Positions 1 to 13,445 of a stretch of 64,000 nucleotides of DNA are shown here, piece by piece (the first letter of the stretch is position 1; every line of letters begins with the position of its first letter). The DNA lies in NCBI GenBank assembly GCA_014904985.1, contig MU129017.1, positions 55,696-119,695 of the forward strand, in the 5' to 3' direction. The position numbers were made by a program, and so were the translations under genes. The stretch is from Hydnum rufescens UP504. Lineage: Eukaryota > Basidiomycota > Agaricomycetes > Cantharellales > Hydnaceae. The notes below the pieces were generated by a model. It saw only the letters and a program-made list of their open reading frames with translations. It had not been told where the DNA came from and did no database searches.

Positions 1-1764
1 GATCGAAGCACTTGTGGTGCAAATGGCGGTGCAGCTACGAGGATCCCTGATATGTTGGATGATGCGAGGGAGGAGATGGGTCTGTAAGCTTGCCATACTT
101 GTGGGCTGGGAATGGATCATTGTCGCGCCACATTTGCAGATCTGTTATGGTTAACAAGACATTCAACAAGGTCCCTGTATTAGGAGCAACTTACCTTGTG
201 GAACTCTCTTCGTGTCGATATTTTGAGAGGTATATGTTGGCTACGAAGGTGAAGGATGAGAAGACTGGCAAATGCGTGAGTAATCGTAGGCCGCCCCAAT
301 ATTTTGAATCATGGCCAAATCATTCTGGGCGAGAACGAAAGCCTTCCACATGCTGATGCGGTGTTTAGGCAGCAATGTGTACAGCAGGAATTTGCCACTC
401 ACTGCAGAGTTGGTCATTATCACAAAACATTCAAACCAATATTGACAACCGGAGGTGATGGCACCAGCATGTCAGGTGGACAAGTGCGTGGAGTCACAGG
501 CCCTGAGGATCCCTGAGGGAAGGGACCATGGAGCACAAGCCAGTTCTCATGGTTGGGAGTTGGCTTTGTTCTTTTTTTCCAAGCCATGAAGCAATCAAAA
601 GTCTTAAGAGGTTGCAGGACAGGAGAATGCCCCTTCACGAAGTGGTGAGGCCTTTTTGAATCCTAGCTTCAAGGAAAAGGACCTTGAATCCGGATCGGTA
701 GTTTCCGTCCCCACCAATACAATTAATTTGTTGTAGGGATAAAATCACCACTACGTACATACCTCATCCGGGCCCCACTAGCTCCTCAAACGAATCCATA
801 TTCTGTATTTCTCGCATATCCACACTCATTATTCCCTCTGGCCATCAAATATATGGGATTCACATCCAGGATCCGGTGTCCTTTATACTTTTCCTCACCC
901 TATATCGAGACAATTATTTGTCCGTCCTTGGCACTTCAACAGGCCATCTAAATTGTACTTATTCCAAGCCAGTTAATCAGGCTAAAGCAATTCAACTTGT
1001 TTACTTTCGTCCACCTATTGTATCACTATTGGCGTATCCAAATGCCTCAAGGGCGGTATTTGACCTTGGATTATGTAACACGAATCCCCACTTTGACTTG
1101 GGGACTTGTCACATGTGGAATAGGGGCTATCCAATATCTCAAGGAGTATTTGCGAATATCTCCCTCATTTTTGAGCGGATCGATCGGCAAGACAGCTCCC
1201 AAAGTACGATCAAATACTGTCTAACGGTACGCACACGCGTTTATCGGATGCGAACTGCATCTTCCAGGTCGACTTTACTCATGTTCCACACTATTCTTCA
1301 GTTTTGCGAAAACTCATCCGTTTTGATCGATCGTTCGAACGTACCCCTGGAAAGACGCTTAAAAATTCGCATCAACAGTTACCAAGGGCAAAACGACGGA
1401 TAAAATTGGCTTTGTATTTAGTTCTCCATGGCTCTTCACTTTTTACTCTCGCTTTTCTGATTACTAAAGGGCAATTATGGTTCCGGAACCCTTGTCCGAT
1501 GGAGGGTACATCTTTTTATCTTCATATTTTTAAGTTTATATTCCCTTTCTTCTTATTATTTTCTTGATTTCTCTTTTCATCATTTTCGCCTTAATCCCAC
1601 CTTCCGCCGGTACCATAGCATTTTTCTGTGATGTATATTAAGTGCAGGAGATGCGAATCTATCGTCTTTCCCCCCATCGCCAGTTGAAAAAGCTAGTTGA
1701 ATGCTGTGGGTGTCAGGTAAATTCAAAACTCAACCCCACATAATCACCTTCTGATGGCTCTCAG
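1..1764. other. Unassigned flank, no supported gene
   Basis: I see no domain, intron-linked exon chain or repeat structure that I can name. Open frames are short or uninformative; the longest is 175 codons on the plus strand at 876-1403, with no recognisable motif. The segment has ordinary base composition and, unlike the rest of the window, no visible transposon ends. Confidence 0.5.
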
Positions 1765-1854
1765 TTCATCCTCCCGTTGTTCATCCTCCCGTTGTTCATC
1801 CTCCCATTGTTCATCCTCCCATCATTCATCCTCCTGTCATTCATCCCCCTGTCG
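1765..1854 (+). repeat. 15-bp minisatellite, six units
   Basis: Six head-to-tail units of a TTCATCCTCCCGTTG-type 15-mer, the later units diverging (CATCATTCATCC, CTGTCATTCATCC). The unit length is a multiple of three, so one frame reads as a repeated FILPL peptide, but nothing suggests that it is translated. Confidence 0.9.
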
Positions 1855-4800
1855 ATCTTCCTGGCCCTACACCACAAGCTTCTAACTCAACCAAAGCAGA
1901 CAATGACCAATTTATGTGGGATTGGGCCATCCCCAAATGAGAGTGGGTCTTCCAGAAGTCACACCTGATTGAGGGTCTTCCACACCGTCAATGGCACAAT
2001 AAGATCACCGTACTGACCATTGAACTGCACTGGGAGAAGCAGGCTGAGGATTCGTGACATATTTCCCTCCCGACTCTGAAAACACGCTCCAGGAGCGCCC
2101 ACCGATGTAAATATCTCACTATAGGAATGGCGGCTTCATCCGCTGGTGGCGCATCACTCACCAGAAGAGGCCGGCATCAGTTGGGTTTCAAAGGGTATTT
2201 GTGTCATTGTGGACAGTCCTTGCAGTTTCCTCCACTCTTCTGCAAGTGCATCAATCTGTTCCTTGATCAACACCCGCTTCTGGTTCAATTCTTTCTTCTT
2301 CCAGAGCAAGTTCTGGTGTTCATGGGTGAAGCACCGCCCAGAGCTCTTTCATGACAACCACAAGTGGGCAGCCTGTATTGGTGTACAATTAGAACTCTTT
2401 ACCATGGACAAGATATTCCGCATTGTCCAGAAAAGTTTCTGTGAAGTGGACGAGGTAGACCCCACAATCACAGTGATTTGGCTGCAATGCAACCTGACGG
2501 TTTACATGAATACATATATTCCAGAGCCAGTAAGGGCATTCTCACTTTAACATTGTGACTGGTGACGTTTGTATGAATTCGAAAATAAATAACAGAGATT
2601 GATTTTGTGAAACAAATATGCAAAGAATGAAGCAACTAACAGCTCATACTGATATGGTCTTGATCACACTACACATGGGGTTGATGACTGGTTCTGTCCA
2701 AACCATGCCTTCTGCTTTCAGGCCATAGGGGTACGCCTCATAACATAAAGAAAATTGGACAAGATAGAATGTATTGGTGTATATCATATACTATCTAACG
2801 CATCTCTAGTGAAGACAATCTTGCCAATACAAGGAATGGGAATCAATTCAAACCACTCAACACCAGAGATATCTGACGACTCTAGCGCTGGCATCAGGGC
2901 AATGCTGACCAGCCATAAGGCATTCCACAGGATACGCAATGTGATAAATGACTTTTACTAAATAGTGAAAGACAGCTATGAAATTTTCAGAGCATATAAC
3001 CCATCACAAACCAAGATAGCTGATGATTCATATAACAGGGGATGTTTGCAGATAGTCCAGGTTTTGTCTCTTGGTTAGGTGTGAATGATCCTATCCCCTG
3101 ATCTCACATTTCGAACTTCAGGATTTGCTGTTGGGTTCACACAGACCATCAATTCTATATGTAAATGTGGATTTATAGGGAGCTTCTATTTTGGAATGTC
3201 AAATATTCACACGGCATGATGGCTGCCTGGGTTGGTAGCTCTGTGGCGAGTGTTTGATAGATTTTTGGCCATATTTTGTAAGTCTAGGACAAATGTATTG
3301 TCTTGAGGATGCCTTTCAGAAACCAGGCAACCGTGTATTACCAGACCATGCTTTGGTCCATAATGAGACTAATTTATGACCTAAGGTGTAGTATAATGGG
3401 ACCAAAATAATATCAACAATCACCGAGAGCTACAACCAGCATCCCATTCAGTGGGTGGAGGATTAGGCATTTCAAGGTGATGTTCCTATGAACCGATTAA
3501 TATAGTAGAATTGATTTTGCGCCATGAACTACCAGACAAATCCTAAATTCTGAAATTTGCAGATCAGGGGATTGATCATTTCTGCACATACCCAAGAAAA
3601 ACCTGGGCTAGGTCTGTGAATCAGCCTGCTTAGTGGATCTGAGCTATCTCGGTGTTGATCAGTTATATACTCTGAATATTTCCAGATATCTTTCCTATTA
3701 TTCATTCATTTATCACATTCTGTTATTGTGTGGAATGTTTATGGCTGGGTCGGCATTGTCCTGATGCTACGAATGGTGGATACCGCTCAGCGCCCCGCCC
3801 TGACCCCCCTCACCCAGCATTACCGACCACCCAACGCTCCCTGTGCCATAGCTTGTGACGTCATCACAGTCTTTATCCCAGGCCGTCACTTGCTGACATA
3901 AGTGTTCGTTCCCCTCTTCCAATGTCTTTGATCAGCTAGGTACGCACTTTCCCCAACTTTGTGGTCCGTCCTCATCATCCTGCGTCTTTAGGAAACCCTC
4001 AGGCACAACTCAGTGTGATATTTCGGGGGGTTGCAAGGAATATGGTTCCCCCATCCCATGGGCCCGCCACAGTACGGTAGGATGGCCAAGTTGAGAAGAT
4101 TGACTTGGCCCAGGGATCCAATTAACCTATGCGCCTAGTGTGCATCCTTTTGCAATGATCAATCTCCATCTGCGACATTTTATGGGTCCTCGCTCAACCG
4201 TGGCTCATCGTTCCCCATTGTGTTCATAGCTCGTCTCGTACAATGGCCATACACCCTGACTGATTCAGAGTGCTGGGCCATGTTAAAGAGGGATCAAACT
4301 TTGGAGAGCAGAAGTCGAACGCATCTCTTGACATATCTGCTGACCCCCCCTCCCTTTAATTGGGTGCGTCGCGATTTTCTCAGTGTCGCTCGTGGGAATG
4401 CTGGGACTTGAGGAAAGTTCACTTCTGGCTCGACTGCAAGCCTGAGCCTATAGTGGTCATAAATGAGTGGTTCTTGGTTCGTACTCGACGACAAATGCCG
4501 GAGAGCTCCAGGTGGCCCACGGATGAATCTGGTTATGGGGATGTTCATGAGCTGCTTTTGTCTCTGACTTGGCTGATGTCATGATGAGTTGTGCATCAAG
4601 CGCATCTGTTCATCCAGCATTGACCGTGCTTTACTATACAACTCGCACCGCTTCTCACGATGAAAGAAGCGTGTGTTAATCAGATGACGACTAGCTTGTG
4701 CAGTGCCAGGGCAGTGCGTACCCCCTCTCTATAGCCTGTGCGGTGGATCCCAGCCCAGCTCCCGCCACTAGCTTTATCGTGGCTTCAACATAAATTTTGG

Positions 4801-6843
4801 CATGCGAACTTCGCCGGACGAGGTGGGTACCCTCAATGGGCCTGGAAACTTCGGAGGGTGATCTTTGGATCTGCCCTGGCTTTAGATCTGGACACCAATG
4901 TGAATAAGGTATATCTAACTTGGATGAAACCTCCTTCGTCTTCCTATCGGGAGTATGCGATAGGCATCCGCGTCTTGAGTTTAGGTGGGTTGCTGACGAT
5001 TGAGTAATTAGTGAATGCCAAAAATGGTGTTCACGCTATCCTCTGTCACGGTCAAGACGTGATTCGGTGTGGATCTGGCGGAGAGCGCTGCCGCGTGTCT
5101 ACAACTCAGGGTCCATCTGAAGCCTCCTGCCGTTCAGCCTCAGCACCTTCAGCACTCCGACTTAACCGATTGTCCCTCGCTAGTATTGTCCCTCCCCCAC
5201 CAGGAAACCGTCCTTTGACCCTGTATTGATATTGCGCCCTTCATGGCAAACCTCGTCTTCTGCACAGGTTTGATGCGAGAGTATCCTGTGCCCCCGCCAT
5301 TCTGCGCCATTGTGCGGGGTGCACCTTTGACGCCGAGGCCTGGTCCCTGCAGAGAAAACCCAAACTGGAGACATGGATATGCTGCGTGCTGTGCGCCCTT
5401 TCTGGTTTGCTGCTGGTGGGCATCCGAGCTGGTTTCTACAGACTCTGATAGGATTGATCCCTGCGTTACCCTCCACTCTACCGTCTGCTAGTAGTGCACT
5501 GGACCCTGGCATTAAGACAGTGTTGCAAATTGGTGTTGATCGCTGTGCTCGAATCTACATTCCCCGTAACAGCCACTCCCCGACCGTGGCTTCCATCATT
5601 GCCGCCTTCTCATCGTGCAGCATTGATTGATTGGGCGCTCTGGCCTTCCTGAGGCATCGCCTAAACCTCGCTCCACCTCGTGCTTCATGATCTAAACTGT
5701 CTCTAAAACAGAAGCGCGCTTGCTTCCTCCACTGCTACATGTTCATTTGGGGCCATGACATCTGCGTCAGATCTAGGGAGCAATCCGACCATGCCGCGGT
5801 CATAGGCAAATGCTGCAGAACGGGGAAGCCTTGTTTCAGGCTACAGATATTCAGTTTTCCAGGATGGCTCCCCTAGCGGATCACAAAGCGTGCATGATCG
5901 TTCAGAATCCGTCGACAGGCGCTAAATCTACAGGTTGAGTCTGGCAGGTACTCGATTGTGCTGTCAAGCCCGCAGGTCCTGCGCAGAACTGACGTTTCTT
6001 TGACGTATCGCCACACCTATACCCCAACGTAAGACGAGTGCTGAAATGTTTTGGGCATGAAATCGTATTGCCAAAAGGTGCCGCTTTTTGAGCACTTCAT
6101 TGAGCCAATGGGTACCACTATTTTGCAACGACATACTGGTTTTCGAAGGGTGTTGATTGGGACAAGAAAGACCTGGATCTATGCACGAATATGCAAAACT
6201 GTGTTCTGAGCGTCGAACGCCCCCGCATTAGTACATCATCACAGCGTTGCTGCGACACGTGAGCCTTGAATGAAGGTTTGGTCTTGTCACTCAACGATTT
6301 GGGATGCGGTCCTCTTCGCCTGATCCTCGCTCCTGATGCATTTAGGCCTACTCAATGTATATTCGTTCCTATGGCTTGCTCTATCATGATAGATGGCTGG
6401 TCAGCTACTGAGCCCATGCCATGCTCCGCCCAGACAAAGCGTGGGCCTCTTAATCTCCCTCTACTTAGGACAATAGTCATGCAGAAGATCCTAGGCTCTG
6501 GGGAGCCATTTTTGGTTGTTATGTATTGAACTTGACCGAGATGTACCTTATTACTATTTCCCCATCGAATAATGTATATATCTTCTTGGCTTCTCCCGGC
6601 ATTGAGTTATGAGTGTTCGTTTTTCTCTCAACCACTGGACAAGCACACCCTGGGCTCATTCTGAGACCAGGCGTATCTCTGAAAGCCACCCCTTCACCTT
6701 TTTCTTGTTAGCACTTGCCCTCGTCAAACCGGCTGATTCTAGAAATGCCAAAGCACTCTTCCAACGTATGTTAAGTACACCAACCAACCCTGACAAGATG
6801 TTCTGGGCTACACTATGAGTAGACTAGGCGCATCTCTGAAAGG
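1855..6843. other. Unassigned region, no supported gene
   Basis: About 5 kb in which I could not build a gene. Frames of 60-110 codons occur on both strands around 4.2-5.6 kb, and CpG is visibly less depleted there than in the transposon-rich remainder, so a small host gene is possible but no motif supports one. A perfect CRE-type palindrome (TGACGTCA) lies at 3856-3863; with no gene attached I attach no function to it. Confidence 0.4.
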
Positions 6844-9800
6844 GTGGTTTCCCATCATGTGGCCTGGCCTTATTCACAGCTTAACCAGTCTTCCACCACC
6901 CAAACTGGTGTACAAACCTCTAAACGTCTTCTTGGAGAACCAGGTCCTCCTATTGATGATGTATGTTTGACTTGTTCTCATAGATATAGGATGTGCTGCA
7001 GTGCTAACAGATGTATAGAACCCCAAACAACGCCATCATCCAGGCAGGAACCACGCCATGTTGCCTTCCACTTCAGAATCCACAAGAGCCTCTGATGCAT
7101 CTCCTGCTGACATCGCCACACTATCGGACATCCCTGGGCCTCGAACGTTCCTGGGCCCTTGAGTGATTCTGGATCCTCGAATGTCTCCCCATTATCCAAC
7201 ATCCCCGCATCATTGAACATCCCTGCATCATTGGACGTCCCTGTGTCATCGAATGTCCCTACATCATCGAACATCCCCACATCATCGAACGTCCCCACAT
7301 TGTCGAACATGCCTGTATCATTGGCCATCCCTGTGTCATCGAACATCCCTGCATCATCGAACGTCCCCACATCATCGAATGTCCCCGCATCATCTGCATC
7401 ATCAAACGTCTCCGCATCATCAAATGTCTCCGCATCATCAAATGTCTCTGCATCATCGAATGTCTCCGCATCATCAAATGTCCCTGCATCATCAAACGTC
7501 CCTGTGTCATTGAACGTCCTTGCATCATCAAACGCCCCCATGTTATCAAATGCCCCCACATCATCAAACCTTCCTGTACCATCGAAGGGCCCCACACCAT
7601 CCAATGTACCCACACCATTGAACGTCCACAGACCCTCAGAGGTTCCTCCACCTGTTATATCCAGCGATGTCACTCTGCCCTCTGAACCTTCTGAGGCTGA
7701 AGTGAAGTGAGAACATGCTCGATTGGATATGGCTGCCCACCATTCTTGATATCTTAACTACATGAGAGCACTCATTGATTGTGTACCTGGTGGATGGCCA
7801 GTGGCTCCAGAGCTGCCGATTAAGGACTTGTATTGTACAGGGTACAGCTTCACCAGTGGGGAAGAGGACTCCTACATCTGTAGGACATTGTGTGTGATGC
7901 TGGGATCTACAGTGGACTGGTGGTCCTATTCTGGCATGTGGGCGCTTGAGATCCTCTGGATCGTAGAAGACTTTATGGTGCATTGGGCTCATGAGGACAA
8001 CCTGTTTGTAATGCAATGGGTCGGTCTTTTCATTCAGCACTGGTGGGATGCCTTTGAGGTCCATGATGTACAGGTATGATAACAGCCATCTCTACTTATA
8101 TAGATATGTTCTCACATATCGTCTGCAGTTCCCTCGTGACAGCAATGTCAACTTGGATTTCATCTCCGATATCCCTTGTAGTGACGGCACTCACGTTTCT
8201 GTACGAAGGCCTTGCAGTCATCTGCCATCTGGTACTGATATCGATTCCCCATCCTCAACCCCCAACAATGTTCCAACCCCTCAAGACCCCTCCTCTGGCC
8301 CAGCCCATAGACTTCCTCCCGCCGATGTTTTGGCATACAGATCTACTGTACCAAAACGTAAGCACCGCAAGGCAGGGCGCCTCCCCGACAATGCTCTTGA
8401 GGTTCTAGCTGAAGCCAAGGAGAACATCATGGCAATAGTAGAGCATGTGGATTCTGAGCTCCACTTGGGGGGCCCTGATGGAGTCTGGCATGCTATGGGT
8501 CTTACTTGTCGATCAGAGAAATCATCCCAAGTCTGGAATGCATTCCAGTTGTGACATGCTGTGCTGGAAGCTAGAGATCCTGACAGTAAGCCGGGCTCAC
8601 ATAGTATACTATAGGTGCCAAGTATTGATATTGTTTTCAGTGGCTGCTGATGTGTATAAGGCAACAGTGAAGGCAGGATTCGAAGCTTGGAAATCTGAAG
8701 GTGAGGCATTAGACCCTGAAGCACAGACTCAGCAAGAGTCAGAGTTAATTGCATGGCATAACCAACACCTCCTTGAGAAAGAGGTAGCCAGTACACACCT
8801 TCCTGGCAGGCGTATGAAACAGATGCTGAAAATTCAATCACGCCTTGGAGAGGATGTGGGTGATCATTACTACCATTGCTGACATTGTTTTAACAGATCA
8901 CTTTATCACATTAGGCTACTTTAAACTTACTCAACCTTGGCATCTTTATGGTTTCATTCGTTGTCAATGTCTCCCTCGGTGATGTCGAAGCTACTGAAGC
9001 AAATGCCGTTGTCCACCTGAGCAAGTTGAGTCACAAGCTCTTCAGTGAAAAACACCTGCACATCCAGGAGTATCTGAATACCTTGGCTGGTGGTCTAGCA
9101 TAAGTTTTATCTAGGATTTCCATAGATCAGTTGTAACTCATCAATGAATTGATTTAGTGCAGAGATGGAAGATATATGACACCATGAAGCAGCGGAGGCC
9201 CTGCTGTCTAAGCACTGGTGGACCACAGTTCAAAGGGACCAATGTGAGAACATTTCCAAGTTCCTAGTGAATATGTGGAGTATGTCCAATGTCTTGAAGA
9301 GATATGATATACGTTACTGAAATGATTGAACAGATAATGCTTGCAGTGATACGCAAGATCATTGGGTGAAACCATCCTATGCACATCTCCTCGATCAACT
9401 CTATGCCCGGCGTTGGTGTATTGTGGACTATCCAAATGACACTCGGCCCCTGTCTAATGTGGCGACTAATCGGACTCTATCTTCAAGAGAATTGAAGAGT
9501 CTGCTCCAAGCCTTTGATTCCAACACTCCACCTCACATTGTACCTTGGGCTGGTATGTGCATTTGTGACACAGCTCTGAGGTATACTACTAATACAAGCA
9601 CATAGCTGATAAGGTTGCCAAGGATGGTGTGGACCTTCCACTTGCAAACCTTGGGGGCCTCCCGCTGGTTGAGTCATGTGATGGTACTGTCGTCTGCTGG
9701 GTTCATGAGTGTTCATCATGGGAGTCTGTATTTGGTAAAGGTGTGGAAATGAGGGTTCATGCCAAATGGGATTGGTGCATGGCTCGGCGCGATGCAAAGG

Positions 9801-10012
9801 TCAGCTCTGGACCAGTCCTAAATGTGACACGGAGACGGTCAATCTGGCTGAAAACCCAAGGTGTGCCCCTTGCTGTGTCAGGGAAGGCACACAAGAGGAA
9901 AGACAATCCCACTCCTGGTGAGGAGCTCTCTAACTCTGATGCACATCAGATCAAACACAAGAAGAGGGCAGTGGCACCTGCCTCTCCTCTTGCTGAGGAG
10001 CTCAGTGCCTGA
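6844..10012 (+). pseudogene. G1: decayed spliced gene of an uncharacterised family, homologous to G3
   Basis: Plus-strand exons chain through good short introns. A 5' exon ends near 6960 at a GTATGT donor. A Ser/Asn/Pro repeat region follows (about 7150-7710). A conserved block lies at 7762-8079, then an intron (GTATGA...CTGCAG, about 8080-8130). The next exon holds the WNAFQ motif near 8540. An intron at about 8592-8641 (GTAAGC...TTTCAG) leads to a DVYKATVKAGF block, followed by an FVVNVSLGD block near 8960 and a 3' exon at 9629-10012 ending in a Lys-rich tail. Order and spacing of these blocks match G3 at 31-34 kb. Frames are broken by a TGA after WNAFQL at 8552-8554, further stops near 8880, and a frameshift near 7160. 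Function unknown. The start is not resolved: no good ATG is seen near 6844. Confidence 0.55.
7190..7650 (+). repeat. 18-bp coding minisatellite inside G1
   Basis: Tandem 18-bp units of the type GCATCATCGAACGTCCCC, about 24 degenerate copies. On the plus strand they read as repeated (A/T)SSN(V/I)P; all other frames are also mostly open because the unit lacks stop triplets. I take the plus-strand reading as the real one because it joins the G1 exons. Confidence 0.85.
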
Positions 10013-10139
10013 TTCCTCTTGGATTAGTGTCTGCACCTGTATTATCTCATCTGACTTGTAATTGCATTATTGTGCCATATTGAAGTAGCAAGATTTGAAG
10101 AGAGATGTATTAATTATGACATGTATTCATTCTTTCATT

Positions 10140-10285
10140 GTCTGCATAACTAATAGATGTGTCATGTCTAGAACCACATGTCTAGACACTGATGGTCTAG
10201 ACATGCCTAGACATGTCTGCATGTCTAGACACTGTGAATGCTAGGCACATGTCTAGACAATGTCTAGACACATGTCTAGACAACA
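10140..10285. repeat. Small cluster of TCTAGACATG motifs
   Basis: Dense copies of CATGTCTAGACA-type words, the same palindromic motif that forms the large satellite at 12.0-12.9 kb. It lies just downstream of G1. Confidence 0.85.
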
Positions 10286-10289
10286 CCAC

Positions 10290-10560
10290 ATTCTATTGAG
10301 CGCAAGGCCCCCAGTGGCAGCATAATAGGTGCTCTAATGGTGCTACTAGTGTCTAAATTAAAACAAAGGCTAAGATCTCATGGTGTCTGAATAGTATGTG
10401 CTAATAGTCACAATCAACTTTTGAGCCAAGGCCCCCAGTGGCAGTACTAATAGGTGTCTAATGGTGTCTACTTGTGTCTAAATTAAAACAAAGGCATCTC
10501 ATTGTGTCTAATATGTCTTAAATCAAAACATTTTGAGCTCAAAGGCCCCCAGTGGCAGCA
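10290..10560. repeat. About 120-bp tandem repeat, 2-3 copies
   Basis: The word AAGGCCCCCAGTGGCAG recurs at 10304, 10428 and 10542, each followed by similar TAATAGGTG, TCTAATGGTG and AATTAAAACAAAGGC strings. Copies differ mostly by small indels. Confidence 0.8.
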
Positions 10561-11470
10561 TTTCATCCAAACCTTTCCTGTTACCATCGGAAGGGCCCCA
10601 CCATCCAATGTACCACCACCATTTGAAACGCACAGCCCTCCAGAGGGTTCCTCCCACCTGTTATTATATGTGTTCTGCCTTGAACCTACTGAGCTGAAGT
10701 GAAGGAGAACATCTCGATTGGATATTGGCTGCCCCATTTTGAATTAGGTGCTTCTTATGTGATCTAATCATGAGCATTCACTAATGAAATGTGTATACCA
10801 TACGAGAGATGGCACTGTCAAGTGTCGATGGTACCTATGACAGATTGTACTGAAGTATGTGTAATTGTTCTAAAAAACAAGACATGTTATGACCAGAAGA
10901 GCCAGCTGAGTAGGGACTATGCTACCTACAATTCATGTAGTGGTCACATATTATGGGGTGTGTACTAGAGTGTGCCTAGGATTAAATGTTAGGAACTACA
11001 AAGGGGTTGTGTCCTATTATTTGCTGCAGTGTCGAGAGTTATGGAGAGTCCTCCTGCGTATCGATATCAGAAATTTATTATTTAGGCCTAAGAGCATTGG
11101 GCCCCAGTGGTGCAGGATACAGCTGTTTGTAGATGTTGCATAAAGGTGGGTCGCTCGTGAGATCCCTAAATTCTTTGTGCATTGCGGCATCTGGTGTGAT
11201 GCTGTGGTTGACGTGTCGCCTTGCCATGTACTAAGGTAAAAGATATAAGCGCTCAAACAAACTCTCTTACAGGTGCATGCATACTACAGGTGAACAATCA
11301 TTAGGGATATGGTGGTCTGTGTTCTCAACATATCGTACCTGCAGTTCCCATGGTTCCGTGCTAGAAAATCTGGATAACATTTTTGTGAATCATATCAAGG
11401 CACCTGCTCAGGTGCAGCACTAAGAGACTCCGGATCATTGGTCGTTCTGTAGTGACGGCAGCATCTATAA
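10561..11470 (+). pseudogene. Decayed second copy of the middle of G1
   Basis: The segment from about 10565 follows 7573-8180 in order. Shared pieces include the CCATCGAAGGGCCCCACC region, the CTCGATTGGATATGGCTGCCC region, the ATATCGTCTGCAGTTCCC intron/exon boundary and the TGTAGTGACGGCA word. It is riddled with single-base insertions and deletions and has no usable frame. The indel-rich style differs from the substitution-type decay elsewhere, so consensus error next to an assembly gap is an alternative. Confidence 0.6.
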
Positions 11471-12000
11471 ACTTGTGGGACCATGCAAGATGTGTGTCTA
11501 CTAGTGTCCAATTTATTCTAGAACCAAGAAAGGAGACGCGTTGTTTTGGATGACATCAGTCAGTAGCGTTCGCTGCCATTTCTTGCATTAAGGATGTGCT
11601 ATAATGTCCTGAGTTTTCACAAATTCAGTTGTAAGAGCCCCTGCCAAACCCATCAAGGATTGTCCTACATGTCCTCTAATCCTCATAGATTGTTCTCCTA
11701 CATGACGCAGAGCGCATAGTTAACGACGTTGCCCTAGGTACGGCGACCTATAGATGGTCTCATTGAACGCAGGAATCATACTGTAACCAACAAGCTGCGT
11801 CAAGCATCGCTGTATAGGTGGGGACCATCCACTCGGAAGGAACAATTGTGGTCACTTTGAGAGCACAAGATTCAGTCTAACACTGAAGTGGCCCCCCCCC
11901 TTTTCTCATTGGGAGTTTCTATTGGGTACAGGGGGTGAATTTAACACAACCCAGCATTTCAATAGGGCTCCTCATATGATCCTTTGCAGTATCATTCTCC
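11471..12000. other. Unassigned spacer
   Basis: No gene or repeat recognised. A C-tract of nine bases lies near 11893. Confidence 0.5.
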
Positions 12001-12894
12001 AGACATGCCTAGATATCTGAAACTGGTCTACATATGTGTCTATGCATGTCTAGGCATGTGGGCACAAAATCTCTTGATACAACAGAGGAACTCATCATTA
12101 AGAGCATTGTAGTGCAGTACATACCAGTGAGTTTGTGTCTAGGCACATATAGGTCTAGACATGCTTAGATGTGTCTAGACTAGGCATGTCGAGACATGTC
12201 TAGACATGTCTAGACATGTCTAGGCACACCTAGGCACACCTAGACATGTCTAGACACACCTAGAAACACCTAGACATGCCTAAGACATGCCTAGACACAT
12301 GTCTAGACATGCCTAGAACATGCCTAGACACATATCTAAGACATGTGTCTAGACACACCTAGACACACCTAAGACACATTAGACATGTCTAGACATGCCT
12401 AGAATGTGTCTAGACATGCCTAGACACATGTCTAGACAGCCACCTAGACATGCTAGAACATGTGTTTAGACATGCCTAGACATTAGACTGCCTAGACTGT
12501 GTCTAGACACACCTAGACATGTGTCTAGACATGCCTAGACATGTGTCTAGACACACCTAGACACATGTCTAGACATGCCTAGACATGTGTCTAGACACAC
12601 CTAGACACATGTCTAGACACATGTCTGAACACATGTCTAGACATGTGTCTAGACATGCCTAGAAAATGTCCTAGACATGCTAGACATGTGTCTAGACATG
12701 CCTAGACATGTTCTAGACATGCCTAGACCTGTGTCTAGCATGCCTAGACATGTGTCTAGACATGCCTAGACATGTGTCTAGACATGTGTCTAGGCATGTT
12801 AGACATGTGTCTAGGCATGTCTAGACATGTGTCTAGACATGCTTAGACATGTGTCTAAAATGTGTCTAGGCATGTCTAGACATGTGTCTAGGCA
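12001..12894. repeat. TCTAGACATG palindromic satellite
   Basis: Nearly 900 bp built from variants of ACATGTGTCTAGACATGCC. The core CATGTCTAGACATG is self-complementary, so both strands read alike. Unit order is irregular (TGTGTCTAGACA, TGCCTAGACA and CACACCTAGACA types mixed). The array runs into a run of N, so the true length is unknown. Confidence 0.95.
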
Positions 12895-12919
12895 NNNNNN
12901 NNNNNNNNNNNNNNNNNNN
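12895..12919. other. Assembly gap of 25 N
   Basis: Twenty-five undetermined bases at the end of the TCTAGACATG satellite. The array probably could not be spanned, so the flanks need not be truly adjacent. Confidence 1.
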
Positions 12920-13445
12920 CCACCACTTACCGGCATCTCTTTAAGCACCTGTGACTCAACAGTGAGAGAAATTTGGTGACCAAGGACAGTGTTAAGGTTG
13001 TACTCGAGGCGAAAGATACGATGACGTAATCGAGACGAATACAAGGAAATGCCCTTAAGGCGATTGACGAGGGAGTTGCAAAGTGGGGATTACGTAAGTC
13101 ACGAAAGATGAGTACGTATGAGGAAGACCGCTTCTTGAGACTTAATAGGCGAAGGTTTTAAGATGAGAGTCGCGAGCGATAACTGAGGTCACGAGAGTGG
13201 AATTCAATCGGTTGACAATATATTCTCGATCTTCTAAAGAGCGAGTGTACATCAAGTAACTACTTATACTATTAGAGATCAAAAGGGTTTTATGGATAAA
13301 GGGGTGTTGAATAAAGGAAGGATGTATATAATAGGAATTGCTGAAAGAGGAAGGCACAATGGTGGCAAGGGTGAAGGTCACGTGATGGTGTGATTGGCTT
13401 GGTTATTCATACGTAAGCGAGGTTACGAGTACGACTCGTAACAGA
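12920..13445 (-). other. Possible 5' end of a minus-strand gene cut by the gap
   Basis: On the minus strand a short open stretch (ending ESQVLKEMP) runs straight into a good GTAAGT donor at about 12930, next to the gap. Upstream there is pyrimidine-rich sequence and several separate open stretches, with stops between them. No domain is recognised. It may be a genuine gene whose body is lost in the satellite and gap, or chance. Confidence 0.25.

Noticed and set aside
876..1403. 175-codon plus-strand frame as a gene
   Set aside because: No motif, no plausible introns or promoter, and a non-repetitive composition typical of a chance frame; not supported.
6978..7673. 231-codon minus-strand frame with (DDAGTF)-type repeats
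   Set aside because: It is the reverse of the 18-bp minisatellite, which leaves all frames open. The plus-strand reading connects to G1 exons and is preferred.
12001..12894. CRISPR-like array
   Set aside because: Repeats are contiguous and palindromic without unique spacers of constant length, and the genome is fungal.
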